Assembly (NCBI GenBank): GCA_016791285.1
Contig: JAEUMX010000022.1
Coordinates: 1 to 34,315, forward strand
Direction: 5' to 3'
Source of the DNA: Burkholderiales bacterium
GTDB lineage: Bacteria > Pseudomonadota > Gammaproteobacteria > Burkholderiales > JAEUMW01
Length of the DNA: 34,315 bases
Below are positions 6,712 to 14,417 of the stretch, piece after piece. Numbering within the stretch: the stretch's first letter is position 1; each line of letters begins with the position of its first letter. A program made the position numbers and the translations under genes. A model generated the notes under the pieces. The model did not search any database. It was given only the letters and a program-made list of their open reading frames with translations, and had not been told where the DNA came from.

Positions 6712-8448
6712 CTATCGGTCCTGCGGCTGGTCGCCGATCACCACGTCGGTGATCGACAGCTCGTGGTCGAGCCGGAATTCGCCGGGGGCGCCCTTGGGGA
6801 CGACGGGTTTGCGCGGCATCACCGGCGCGAGCCGCTGGTAGCCCGAGCCCAGCGGCGGCCGCGGGTCGGCCTCGCCCTTGTGCGGCCAGAAGGACATCGC
6901 CCGCTCGGCCAGCGCGGCGATCGTCAGCGACGGGTTCACGCCGGGGTTGGCGGTGATGACGCTGCCGTCCATGACGTGCAGGCCGGGACAGCCGAAGACG
7001 CGCTGCCAAGCATCGACGACGCCGTGTTCGGCATCCTCGCCGATGGTGTTGCCGCCGATGAAATGCGCCGAGGTGGATTTGCCCGCCACGGTGAAGAAGG
7101 TCTGCGCCGAGATGCCGCCCATCTTCTCGGCCACGCGCCGCCCGACATCGACCGCCGCCTCGACGATGGCCGGTGGCGCGGTCGCCGAGCCGGGCTTGCT
7201 GTGCAGCATGCCGTGCCGCCAGGACAGGTCCAGCCAGTCATCGTGGTCGCGCATGCACAGCAGGTTGAAGCCGCGCTGCGACCAATCCCTGGGGTAGTCG
7301 ATGCCGAGTGATTCGACCGGGTGCTCGATCAGCTGCTTCAGCCAGGCGACGAAGTGGTGCTGCTCGTCGCCCTCGGGCTGCGCCGTGTAGATCAAGGACA
7401 TCGCATTGCTGCCCACACCGAAGCGCACCGGGCCGATGGTCGCCTCGGGGTCGATCTGCAGGCAGGCGGTCACGTTCGGGGAACCCGGCGTGATGTGCAC
7501 CTTCTCGGGGTCGCGCTTGTAGGCCTCTTCGCTGCGCATCACCGACACCAGCGCTTCGGAATTCGTGCGCGCCCGCTTGCCGGCCTCGTCCGAGAGCCGG
7601 TGCAACGTGCCGTCGTGCTTCATCGACAGCAGGATCTGCGCCGTGCCGAAGGCGTGCGCCGAGAGGATGACCTGCCGCGCCTTGTAGTGATGGCGGGCGC
7701 CGGCCAGCCCCAGCGGGCCGGGATGACGCGCGATCACTTCGTAGCCGCCGTCGTCCAGCGGACTGAGCGTATGCACCTCGTTGAGTTCGTGGACCACGGC
7801 GCCGGCCGCTTCGGCGAGGTAGAGATAGTTGACCGTGGTCTTGTTCTTGGCGTTGAAGCGGCAGCCGTTGGAGCAGTCGTTGCAGCCGATGCAGCCGGTG
7901 CGCCTGGGGCCGGCGCCGCCGAAATAAGGGTCCTCGGCCTCGGCGCCGGGCGTGCCGAAATGGATGCCGAGCGGCGCCCGAAGGTAGGGTCGATTCATGT
8001 CGGCCGCGACCGCGCGCATGATCCGGTCGGAGTCGGTCTCCATGTAGGGCGACACCTGCACGCCGAACATGCGGTTGCACTGGTCGTAGTAGGGCGCGAG
8101 TTCCTTCCCCCAGTCGGTGATATGCGCCCACGTCGGGTAGTCGAAGAACTTCTTCGCCGGCACGTACAGCGTGTTGGCGTAGACCAGCGATCCGCCGCCG
8201 ACGCCCGCGCCGGACAGCACGATCACGTCCTCGAGGTAGCGGATGCGCTGGATGCCGAAGAGCTCGAGCTCGGGCTGCCACTGGTACTTGCCGAAATCCC
8301 AACTCGACTTCGGCAGGTCGGCGTCGGCATAACGTCGCCCGGCCTCCAGCACGCCGACCGAATAGCCCTTCTCGACCGCGCGCAGCGCCGCGACGCTGCC
8401 GCCGAAGCCCGAGCCGATGACGATCACGTCGTAGTCGAAGCTGGACAT
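6712..8448 (-). CDS. GMC-family FAD oxidoreductase, cholesterol-oxidase-like
   Basis: A 578-residue flavoprotein. The dinucleotide-binding motif VIVIGSGFGGSVAALR lies near residues 8-23, the second FAD motif GAGVGGGSLVYANTL follows, and the C-terminal GMC signature reads HFIGGNTIGEDAEHGVV and GLHVMDGSVITANPGVNPS. Between them TGCIGCNDCSNGCRFNAKN is a cysteine-rich loop seen in bacterial cholesterol-oxidase-like GMC enzymes. The likely reaction is oxidation of a hydroxyl group on a sterol or other hydrophobic alcohol, with electrons passed to oxygen or an acceptor; the substrate cannot be read from sequence. ATG 8448 has AAGGAG ten bases upstream, so it is preferred over a longer open frame. 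No signal peptide is obvious. It heads the block leading to the Rieske-like, outer membrane and cydAB genes. Confidence 0.85.
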   Translation of the reverse strand: MSSFDYDVIVIGSGFGGSVAALRAVEKGYSVGVLEAGRRYADADLPKSSWDFGKYQWQPELELFGIQRIRYLEDVIVLSGAGVGGGSLVYANTLYVPAKKFFDYPTWAHITDWGKELAPYYDQCNRMFGVQVSPYMETDSDRIMRAVAADMNRPYLRAPLGIHFGTPGAEAEDPYFGGAGPRRTGCIGCNDCSNGCRFNAKNKTTVNYLYLAEAAGAVVHELNEVHTLSPLDDGGYEVIARHPGPLGLAGARHHYKARQVILSAHAFGTAQILLSMKHDGTLHRLSDEAGKRARTNSEALVSVMRSEEAYKRDPEKVHITPGSPNVTACLQIDPEATIGPVRFGVGSNAMSLIYTAQPEGDEQHHFVAWLKQLIEHPVESLGIDYPRDWSQRGFNLLCMRDHDDWLDLSWRHGMLHSKPGSATAPPAIVEAAVDVGRRVAEKMGGISAQTFFTVAGKSTSAHFIGGNTIGEDAEHGVVDAWQRVFGCPGLHVMDGSVITANPGVNPSLTIAALAERAMSFWPHKGEADPRPPLGSGYQRLAPVMPRKPVVPKGAPGEFRLDHELSITDVVIGDQPQDR

Positions 8449-8536
8449 GCGAGGCTCCTTTTGCGCTGCTTGTGATCCCGCCCGAGTATGGTGACCGGGG
8501 CGGCACGGTGCCACCCATTTTCCGCCAGCCTCCGTT

Positions 8537-8553
8537 GCCGGCCCACAGCCGGC
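8537..8553. terminator. GC-rich hairpin upstream of the GMC gene
   Basis: Two GCCGGC arms flank a five-base loop (CCACA) between the damaged periplasmic protein gene and the GMC gene. No T-tract follows on either strand, so it may only attenuate read-through or be chance in GC-rich DNA. Confidence 0.25.
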
Positions 8554-8598
8554 GAGGGATAGAGCAGCTCGCCGGTCACCGCGGACTTGCAGACGGCT

Positions 8599-9184
8599 TC
8601 ACTTGGCCGGCGTCATCTCGATCGCCACCCCTCTGGTTGCAGGCCACCTACATCTCGTCGCCGGCTCTGACGCCGGACAGCATCGCCGGGTCCGTCAGAT
8701 GCACCTCGGCGAAGTGGTCGAAAGGCCCGCGCACCAGCACCATGCCCTGCTGCGGGCTGAGCGCCCAGATGTTGGACACGGTATTGATGCGCGTGTAGGC
8801 CGCGGCACCCGGCATCTGCCCCTTCCTCGCCGCGTCCGAGGTGTCGACCACGGTCAGCATGCGCATGCCGTCGCCCTTCTTGAAGTCCAGGGCGATCGAG
8901 CGGAAGTACTTGACGCTCAGCGTGTCGTCGACCTTGATCTGCGCCAAGTACTTCACCGCTGCGTCGGCCAGCGCCGAGAACTCGCGGCCTGCCGGGCCCT
9001 TGAGCGTGACGATGCGGTTTGGGCATCGATGGCGGTGACCACCGCCGACACCGATGCGGCCGCCATCGTGGCTTCGGCGTCCTTGATGAGCGCCGGCGGG
9101 TTGGCGGGTTGCTGGGCCAGCACGGCACCGGGTCCGGACAGCGCCGCGACGACCACGGCGACGACGGCAAGTTCCCTTTTTCAT
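8599..9184 (-). pseudogene. Exported repeat-module protein, frameshifted (paralogue of 10856-11452)
   Basis: The pieces of one protein are spread over frames. The ATG at 9184 starts MKK. Removing one G from the following GGG run opens a signal peptide (ELAVVAVVVAALSGPGAVLA) and a segment ending VVTAIDAQ. A missing A near 9018 then shifts to NRIVTLKGPAGREFSA, VDDTLSVKYFRSIALDFKK and TVSNIWALSPQQGMVLV. A third shift at 8648 is needed to reach the natural end, ATRGVAIEMTPAK, with stop at 8599. The intact design would be two related modules of the form 'VTAID..NRIVTLKG...VDDTLSVKYF' and 'NTVSNIWALS...VLVRGP...VRAGDEM'. Function is unknown; an exported location is inferred from the reconstructed signal. 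The errors sit at or near homopolymers, so sequencing error is possible. Confidence 0.7.
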
Positions 9185-9286
9185 CCAGATGTTCAGCTCC
9201 TGCGTTGGGTTCATTGCGGCAGGGCGTGCGCCTGCCGCCTTCGCTGGGCATCTCGCGGCCGTACGCGCTGCGACCTTGGTGCGGCC

Positions 9287-10228
9287 TTATTGCGCAGGCG
9301 GTGCGGGCGAGCGGTCGAAGGCCTCGGCGCCGACCTCGATCACCCTGCCCACGGAGCGCGCCGCGGCCCGGCACGCCTGTGTAGGCACCACTGCGCCGTG
9401 GAAGTCGCCGCGCTCGGCGACGCTGGCGCGCGTCAACTCGTCGATCCGGGCGCACTGCTGCTTGGCCTGATGCGACACCAGTTCGGTGCGCAGCACCATG
9501 CGCGTGGCCGAAAGCTCGCCGACGTAAGCGGGCGAGAACGCCTTGTGGCGCCGGTGCCTGACCGCATCGACCACGGCGTCGGCCGCGCGTTGCGGGTCGT
9601 AAACGTCGTGCATCGGCCCCGGCTGGTTGGCCAGCGTCTGGTTGAACGCGGGCAGGAAGCGCCGCGCGAGCCGCACCATTTCGGTGTCGTGGAACAGCAG
9701 GTAGGCGATGCCCACGTCCACGCCCAGATGCGCGACCTCGAGGCGCAGCACCTCGAGCAGCATCTCGATGCCCGCCTTGCTGGCGCAGTAGCCGCCCAGC
9801 GCCGGGGTCGGCGCGATGGCGGCCGCCGAGGCGACGGCGATCACGTAGCCCTTGCGGGCAATGAGATGCGGCAGGCAGGCGTGAATGAAGCGCCAGTTGC
9901 CGGCCACGTTGATGTTGAGCTGCGCGGCGACCACGTCGGGGTGCGTCAGGCGCAGCGCGCCGCCGATGCCGATGCCTGCGGTGACCACGACGGTATCGAT
10001 GCCGCCGGCCTGGCTGACGATGCGCGCGACGGCGGCCTCGACCTGGGCCTGGTCGATGATGTCGCACTCGACACCGATGGCGTCGGCGCCGCAGGCGGCC
10101 GCGGCCTCCGCGACATGATTGTCCGGCAGGTCGACCACAATGATGCGGTGGGTCGCGGCCAGCTGCAGGGCACTGAGATAGCCGACTCCCTGCGCGCCCC
10201 CGGCGACGACGGCGATGGGACGGTCCAT
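9287..10228 (-). CDS. Short-chain dehydrogenase/reductase
   Basis: A 313-residue NAD(P)-dependent SDR. The glycine-rich cofactor motif is AGGAQGVG near residues 9-16. The acidic residue in IIVVDLPDN at the end of beta-2 favours NAD over NADP. VVVTAGIGIGG stands for the NNAG region, and the catalytic pair is YCASK with an upstream Ser in VASAAAIAP. It has a C-terminal extension of about 60 residues beyond the classical fold, seen in SDRs that act on lipids or sterols. The ATG at 10228 has GAAGGAG at good spacing. It lies in the same-strand run as the GMC oxidoreductase, so it may act on the same hydroxyl or keto substrate; that link is inference. Confidence 0.85.
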   Translation of the reverse strand: MDRPIAVVAGGAQGVGYLSALQLAATHRIIVVDLPDNHVAEAAAACGADAIGVECDIIDQAQVEAAVARIVSQAGGIDTVVVTAGIGIGGALRLTHPDVVAAQLNINVAGNWRFIHACLPHLIARKGYVIAVASAAAIAPTPALGGYCASKAGIEMLLEVLRLEVAHLGVDVGIAYLLFHDTEMVRLARRFLPAFNQTLANQPGPMHDVYDPQRAADAVVDAVRHRRHKAFSPAYVGELSATRMVLRTELVSHQAKQQCARIDELTRASVAERGDFHGAVVPTQACRAAARSVGRVIEVGAEAFDRSPAPPAQ

Positions 10229-10264
10229 GATGGCTCCTTCGTGGATGGTTTCAGAGCGCCCCCA

Positions 10265-10332
10265 GGGCCGGGCGAAGTCCGGCCCGCCCCCCGTGGGGGG
10301 TCAAGCAAAGTGGCGAAGCCACATTTGCTCGA
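10265..10332. repeat. Triple-hairpin intergenic element
   Basis: Three hairpins follow each other between the SDR and DUF1269 genes. The first has GGGCCGG/CCGGCCC arms with a seven-base loop (10265-10285). The second has six C then six G around a GT loop (10287-10300). The third is a long imperfect stem with GAA loop, TCAAGCAAAGTGGC against GCCACATTTGCTCGA (10301-10332). It resembles the structured intergenic elements common in Burkholderiales and could terminate or stabilise transcripts in either direction. Confidence 0.5.
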
Positions 10333-10347
10333 GGGTGCGAGAGGCCT

Positions 10348-10839
10348 TCAGCCTTGCGCCGCGCTCAGCGCCGCCTGCAGCTTGGCCTCGTCCTCGTGCG
10401 TCAGCGAGGTTTTCAGCAGCCTGCCGCCGGTGCCGCCGAGCTCGGCCAGTACCTTGTCGGGCGTGGCCTTGCGCACCAGCACGAAAAGCACCGAGCTGCC
10501 GGGCTGCATGTTCGACGCCAGCTCCTTCATGAACTTGTCGTCGATGCCGACGTCGCTGAGCGCGCCGGAGATCGCGCCCGCGCCCGCGCCGACCGCCGCG
10601 CCAAGAAGCGGCATCATGAAGATCAGCCCGATCAGCGCACCCCAGAAGCCCCCGCTCAAGGCGCCGGCCCCCGTCAGCTTGATCGCCTGGTGCAGCTTGA
10701 CCTTGCCCTTGTCGTTCTTGGTCGCGACCACTGCGTCCTCGAGGTCGATCAGGTAGTCCTGCTGCAGCCGGCGCAGCTTCAGCCGCACCTCCTCGGCCTG
10801 GAACGGATCGTCGTACGCCACCACCACCAGAGTGCTCAT
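10348..10839 (-). CDS. DUF1269 family membrane-associated protein
   Basis: A 163-residue protein of the DUF1269 family. It begins with a ferredoxin-like strand-helix unit (MSTLVVVAYDDPFQAEEV) and the segment LEDAVVATKNDKGKVKLHQA. A glycine-rich hydrophobic hairpin follows (FWGALIGLIFMMPLLGAAVG and GAGAGAISGALSDVG), then DDKFMKELASNMQPGSSVLF and a C-terminal alpha/beta segment. The glycine-rich part could insert into a membrane. The molecular role of the family is not established. A GCAGGAGG ribosome site precedes ATG 10839, 16 bases after the preceding gene, so it is probably co-transcribed with that gene. Confidence 0.85.
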   Translation of the reverse strand: MSTLVVVAYDDPFQAEEVRLKLRRLQQDYLIDLEDAVVATKNDKGKVKLHQAIKLTGAGALSGGFWGALIGLIFMMPLLGAAVGAGAGAISGALSDVGIDDKFMKELASNMQPGSSVLFVLVRKATPDKVLAELGGTGGRLLKTSLTHEDEAKLQAALSAAQG

Positions 10840-10855
10840 GTCGGCCTCCTGCTGT

Positions 10856-11452
10856 TCAGGACTTGACCGGCTGCACCGCCACCGCGACTGCCTCGGTGTA
10901 GGTCAGCTGAATCTGGTCGCCGACCTTGACGCCGTCGAGCAGCTTCGGGTCCTTCAGCGCGACTTCGACGAAGTGGCCGAGCGGACCGCGCACCATCACC
11001 GTGCCGGCGGCCGCGTTGAGGGCCCAGATGTTCGACACCGTCGTCACCTGGTTGACGCTGCTGACGCCAGGCATGGTCTTCTTCGTGCCCGCGTCGGCGG
11101 CGGTGGACACGGTCATCGAGCGGATGCCGTCGCCCTTCTTGAAATCGAAGGCCAGTGCACCGCGCTCGACCTGAAGAACTGCCTCGTCACCCTCAAGGGC
11201 CCGGCGGGCAACGAGTTCTCGGTCGTCGTCGACCCGGCCGTCAAGGGCCTGGCCAACGCCAAGGTCGGCGACACGGTGTCGGTCAAGTACTACCGGGCTG
11301 ATCACCGCGCTGACCTCGATGACCTGCGTCTGGGCTTCGGCGTCGATCACCTTTGCCGGGCTCGTGGACGTGGTCTGCGCTGCCACCGGCAGGGCGAGCG
11401 CGAGGCCGGCGGCCACTGCGACCGTGCCGAGAATGGGAACGAACTTCTTCAT
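10856..11452 (-). CDS. Exported repeat-module protein with an inverted internal segment
   Basis: About 198 residues as read. MKKFVPILGTVAVAAGLALA with cleavage after VAAQ is a clear signal peptide, and the C-terminal module (TTVSNIWALNAAAGTVMVRG, then DGVKVGDQIQLTYTEAVAVA) is normal. Between residues of VIEVSAVIS and ALAFDFKKGDG the frame is open but meaningless. The missing module (CLVTLKGPAGNEFSVVVDPA, then VKGLANAKVGDTVSVKYYR) is present on the opposite strand at 11158-11300. Restoring that segment's orientation gives one continuous protein with two copies of the 'V..LKGP......VKVGD.V.V.Y' module. As it stands the first module is destroyed. The start at 11452 has CAAGGAGGATGTC; a second duplicated start lies 42 bases upstream in frame. 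The paralogue is at 8599-9184. Function unknown; periplasmic location inferred. Confidence 0.72.
   Translation of the reverse strand: MKKFVPILGTVAVAAGLALALPVAAQTTSTSPAKVIDAEAQTQVIEVSAVISPVVLDRHRVADLGVGQALDGRVDDDRELVARRALEGDEAVLQVERGALAFDFKKGDGIRSMTVSTAADAGTKKTMPGVSSVNQVTTVSNIWALNAAAGTVMVRGPLGHFVEVALKDPKLLDGVKVGDQIQLTYTEAVAVAVQPVKS
11158..11300. other. 143-bp internal inversion
   Basis: Reversing this segment restores the minus-strand gene in frame across both junctions (VSAVI-TALDLK on one side, VKYYRA-ALAFDF on the other). The restored left junction creates a perfect 18-bp palindrome, GCGCGGTGATCACCGCGC, whose halves are now the direct repeats caccgcgct at 11158 and 11303. The breakpoint is therefore in or at the centre of a palindrome. 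Confidence 0.7.
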
Positions 11453-11521
11453 GACATCCTCCTTGGGTTGAACGTGGGTCGGAAACTTCTTCATAACATC
11501 CTCCTTGGGTTGAGTGGGTCG
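11442..11521. repeat. Tandem duplication of the translation start region
   Basis: On the minus strand a unit of about 40 bp (GTTCAACCCAAGGAGGATG followed by T/C-ATGAAGAAGTT) occurs twice with a 42-base offset. Each copy has the same AAGGAGG site and an ATG-AAG-AAG start. The upstream copy (ATG at 11494) reads in frame into the downstream gene, adding 14 residues ahead of the signal peptide. Confidence 0.75.
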
Positions 11522-11575
11522 GAAAATAGCGGGTGCCGGCGGTCGTCGCGCTCCGTGTCGACGGCCATCCGCCGC

Positions 11576-12148
11576 TCAGCGCGGGCCGGGGCCCATCGTC
11601 GCCGGGTCGAACTTCGGCAGCGGCTTGATGTGCGGCGCCAGCAACTCGGCGGCCTGCGCGGTGGTCACCACGTCGTGCGGCGCCAGCTTGATGACCTTCG
11701 CCAGCTGCGCCTTCGGCTCCCAGACGTCCTCGCCGATGAGCCGGCACTGGTCGTCGTAGGGCCAGATCTGCTGCGCACCCTCGGCGTAGTACAGGTAGTA
11801 GGCGCTGGGATCGTCGATCTCGAAGCCGGCCTGGGCCAGCTCGGCGCCCAGGCGCTGCTGGTACAGCGTGTCCACCGAGGCGACATAGTTGTCGGCCACC
11901 GCGATCTGCTCGGTGATCGCGTAGAAGATCGTCTGGTTCGTCTGCCCCCAATGCGCGTACAGGTTCTTCACGTCGTTGCCGACCACGCGCGCCGTCATCT
12001 TCGCGTAGAAGAAGTGGTAGACCGGCTCGGGCGCCATCATCTCCGGGGCAAAGATCTCCTCGTAGCGGCCGGCGATCTCGAGGAAGCGATGGCGGTGGAA
12101 CGCCTGCAGCAGGAAGCGGTGCCGCGGGTTCGTCGTCACCGCCAGCAA
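11576..12148 (-). CDS. Possible NTF2/SnoaL-like protein, N-terminus unclear
   Basis: An open frame of about 190 residues with no convincing start. It contains NPRHRFLLQAFHRHRFLEIA, then YEEIFAPEMMAPEPVYHFFY, IFYAITEQIAVADNYVASVD, FEIDDPSAYYLYYAEGAQQI and WPYDDQCRLIGEDVWEPKAQ. The helix-then-strand layout and the aromatic pocket residues suggest a SnoaL/NTF2-like fold, but I do not recognise a characterised relative. In-frame coding character continues upstream (DVRRTNDAIDRL). An ATG at 12193 with GGAGACC ahead of it would start the gene, but a TAA comes three codons later. The listed start is a TTG. It may be a nonsense-damaged gene. It is in the same direction as the six DUF1254 genes. Confidence 0.55.
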   Translation of the reverse strand: MLAVTTNPRHRFLLQAFHRHRFLEIAGRYEEIFAPEMMAPEPVYHFFYAKMTARVVGNDVKNLYAHWGQTNQTIFYAITEQIAVADNYVASVDTLYQQRLGAELAQAGFEIDDPSAYYLYYAEGAQQIWPYDDQCRLIGEDVWEPKAQLAKVIKLAPHDVVTTAQAAELLAPHIKPLPKFDPATMGPGPR

Positions 12149-12242
12149 CCGGTCGATGGCGTCGTTGGTCCTTCTTACGTCTTAGGGAAGCATCGAGGGT
12201 CTCCGGTGCGTGGGGGGTGGGGAACCGGTTCGGCCGGCGATC

Positions 12243-12703
12243 TCACTGCGGCGTCACGCGCGTCTGCTCGCCGCTGCCCTGCAGATAGACCTTCTGCCCG
12301 ACGTACAGGCGCGGGCCGTCGGGCTGCGTCACCGCGACGAGCACGCCGGAGGTGGTGCGCACGATGATCTGCTGCGCCGGAATCGGTTGCTGCTCTCTCT
12401 TCTGGATCTCGTTGCCGGCCAGTGCGCCGCCGACGGCGCCGGCGATCATCGCCACGTCGCGGCCGGTGCCGCCACCGATCAGGCTGCCGACGCCCACGCC
12501 CGTCAGCCCGCCGAGCACGGCGCCGACACCCTGGTGGTGGTTGCTGGCGATCTGCGTCGGCACGATCTGCTCGATCACGCCGCGGCGGATTTCCACCGGC
12601 TGCGGCGGCGGTGCTGCACATGCGCCGAGCAGCAGCGACAGCGCGGCAGCAGCGACGCCTGCGCGTAGACGCGAACGGGGTGCGTGGACGGGCGATTCGA
12701 CAT
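12243..12703 (-). pseudogene. Glycine-zipper outer membrane lipoprotein (SlyB-like), one-base frameshift
   Basis: The ATG at 12703 has AAGGAAGCC upstream, but its frame stops early. Adding one C to the CCCC run near 12680 gives a classical lipoprotein signal, GVAAAALSLLLGAC with Cys as lipidation site, followed by EIRRGVIEQIVPTQIASN. The glycine-zipper hairpin GVGAVLGGLTGVGVGSLIGG and GRDVAMIAGAVGGALAGNEI follows, then an SH3-like tail (QIIVRTTSGVLVAVTQPDGP, ending GEQTRVTPQ). This is the SlyB/Rick-17kDa layout, an outer membrane lipoprotein linked to envelope integrity. As read, only a GTG-started 117-residue piece lacking the signal (12243-12596) is open. The lesion is in a homopolymer, so a sequencing error is plausible. 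Confidence 0.72.
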
Positions 12704-12734
12704 GAGGCTTCCTTCGTGGATCGATTTGGATCGG

Positions 12735-14369
12735 CTACTTCACCGGCTCGAACTCGCCCGGCCGCCACTCCTTCGTGAAGAACGGCTCGAGCGGCCCGTA
12801 CAGCCGCAGGATCGCGAACCAGCCTTTGCCGGGCATGGTCTGGATCCAGTTGCCGCGCTTCACGCCGTCCGGCTGCCGCAGGCCGAAATACACAGTCGTC
12901 GAGCCGTCGGCGTTGGCTTCGGCCGCGGGCGACGGATAGCTCTGGCTGCCGGCGCGTGGGTAGCGCTGCGGCGTCGACAGCATCGAGCGCGTCTGGTTGT
13001 CGTACAGCGTCAGCGACCAGAAGTTGTGGTACGGGATGCCCTTGGGCAAGGTCAGCCGGTACGTCTTGGCGCCGTCGAAGTACTGCTTGTTCGCGTCCTG
13101 CATCGCCAGCAGATACTGCGAGCCGACGCCGGGCAGGCGCATCGCCATCGCCGGCGTGATGCCGGTGATGCCGTAGAAGAAGGCGCTGCGCGCATCGAGC
13201 TGGCGGTAGCCGGTGGCCGGGTAGGGCTTGGCGCCTTCGCGCGTGATTTGCGGAATCGGCGTCTCGAACTCGTAGCCGCTCTGGAACAGGAAGTTGGTCC
13301 ACGCCGAGTTCGGGTAGTAGTACCAGGACGGATCGCGCGGCGCCATCAGCAGCGTGCGCGACGCCGCATTGCCCACCGCGACCGCCTCGCCGAGGATCTT
13401 CTTCATCCGCGCATCGGGCGCGAACGGCTTGCCCTTGACGATGCCGATCGCCGCGAGCGGCCCCATCAGCTCGGGGTCGAGCGCGGTCGCCGGCTCGCGC
13501 TGGACGAGGTCGTTCAGCATCGCGTAGAAGCTGTCATCGTTCGGCGGAACGGTATTCATCACCTTGCCGCTGCCTTCGTGGAACACGGTCGCCGGCGGCG
13601 GCTCGATGCGCGACAGCTTCGCCTTGCCGTCGAGGAACTGCGCGATGCTCGTGCCCTCGCCGCCGGCGCCGTAGGGATAGATCTTCGTGAACTTTCGGAT
13701 CGCATCGACGGCCGGCTTCGGGTCGTTGTTGTCGAGGAACATGCGGCCGAGGATCAGCACCTGGTTCGTTCGCGCGTGGGCGACGTAGAAGCCGCCTTCG
13801 GGCAGCGGGCCGTCGTAGCCGGGTGGCACGATCAAATATCTGCCGCCCTCGCCGCGGTCCGGGCCCGGGATGCCGAAATCGATGACCCAGCGCCACCAGG
13901 CGTCGTCCAGCGTGCCGAGCGCCTTCGGCGGCGTCTCGAGCACCATCGGCCCCTTGCTCAGGTCGAGCGTGCCGACGAAGTAGACGGTGTCGGCATTCGC
14001 GGTGAGAAAGAGCGACTTGTCGTCCATCAGCTTCGAGAACACGAGGATCTCGTTGTCCTTCACGCCGGCGGCCTGAAAGCCCTGACGGATCGCCTCGAAG
14101 TTCACGCCCTGCATCGTGTTGACGAAGGCGTCGTAGGCGTGCGTGAAGTCGATCTGGTCGTAGACCTTGGCGGCGGTGGCCGCGTCCGGCATGCCGTCCT
14201 TGAAGTCGAGCGTCCCGAGGCGCGTGGACACGCTGTCGGGCGTGGTGATCGAAGGCGGTACCGGCTGCGCCGTCGCCGGTTGCGGGATGGTCAGAAGTGC
14301 GGCGCAGGCACCGAGAACCAGCGTCGCGGCGGCGCGCTGGGCAGAGGCGAGGTATTGCGTTCTTTGCAT
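12735..14369 (-). CDS. Exported DUF1254/DUF1214 protein, copy 1 (subtype C)
   Basis: About 544 residues from ATG 14369, with a Sec signal peptide (QRAAATLVLGACAALLTIPQ, cleavage near ATAQ). The N-terminal DUF1254 domain includes VYDQIDFTHAYDAFVNTMQG, SLFLTANADTVYFVGTLDLS and GRYLIVPPGYDGPLPEGGFY. The C-terminal DUF1214 domain includes ITGITPAMAMRLPGVGSQYL, PYHNFWSLTLYDNQTRSML and GNWIQTMPGKGWFAILRLYG, ending in EWRPGEFEPVK. Biochemical function of the family is not established; the two beta-rich domains are usually found together. Its closest sibling here is copy 3 (same DFxxA...VNTMQGV opening and RPG ending). It is the last of the six in transcription order, with the lipoprotein gene following. 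A weak AGGA precedes the start. Confidence 0.88.
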   Translation of the reverse strand: MQRTQYLASAQRAAATLVLGACAALLTIPQPATAQPVPPSITTPDSVSTRLGTLDFKDGMPDAATAAKVYDQIDFTHAYDAFVNTMQGVNFEAIRQGFQAAGVKDNEILVFSKLMDDKSLFLTANADTVYFVGTLDLSKGPMVLETPPKALGTLDDAWWRWVIDFGIPGPDRGEGGRYLIVPPGYDGPLPEGGFYVAHARTNQVLILGRMFLDNNDPKPAVDAIRKFTKIYPYGAGGEGTSIAQFLDGKAKLSRIEPPPATVFHEGSGKVMNTVPPNDDSFYAMLNDLVQREPATALDPELMGPLAAIGIVKGKPFAPDARMKKILGEAVAVGNAASRTLLMAPRDPSWYYYPNSAWTNFLFQSGYEFETPIPQITREGAKPYPATGYRQLDARSAFFYGITGITPAMAMRLPGVGSQYLLAMQDANKQYFDGAKTYRLTLPKGIPYHNFWSLTLYDNQTRSMLSTPQRYPRAGSQSYPSPAAEANADGSTTVYFGLRQPDGVKRGNWIQTMPGKGWFAILRLYGPLEPFFTKEWRPGEFEPVK

Positions 14370-14417
14370 CTTGGCGTTGTTCCTGTTGTTGAATGACGAA
14401 TGCCGAAGCACCCTGCC

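Noticed and set aside
7850..7920. Cysteine cluster in the GMC protein as a possible [4Fe-4S] site
   Set aside because: A similar cysteine-rich loop occurs in cholesterol-oxidase-like GMC enzymes, so no extra cluster is claimed.
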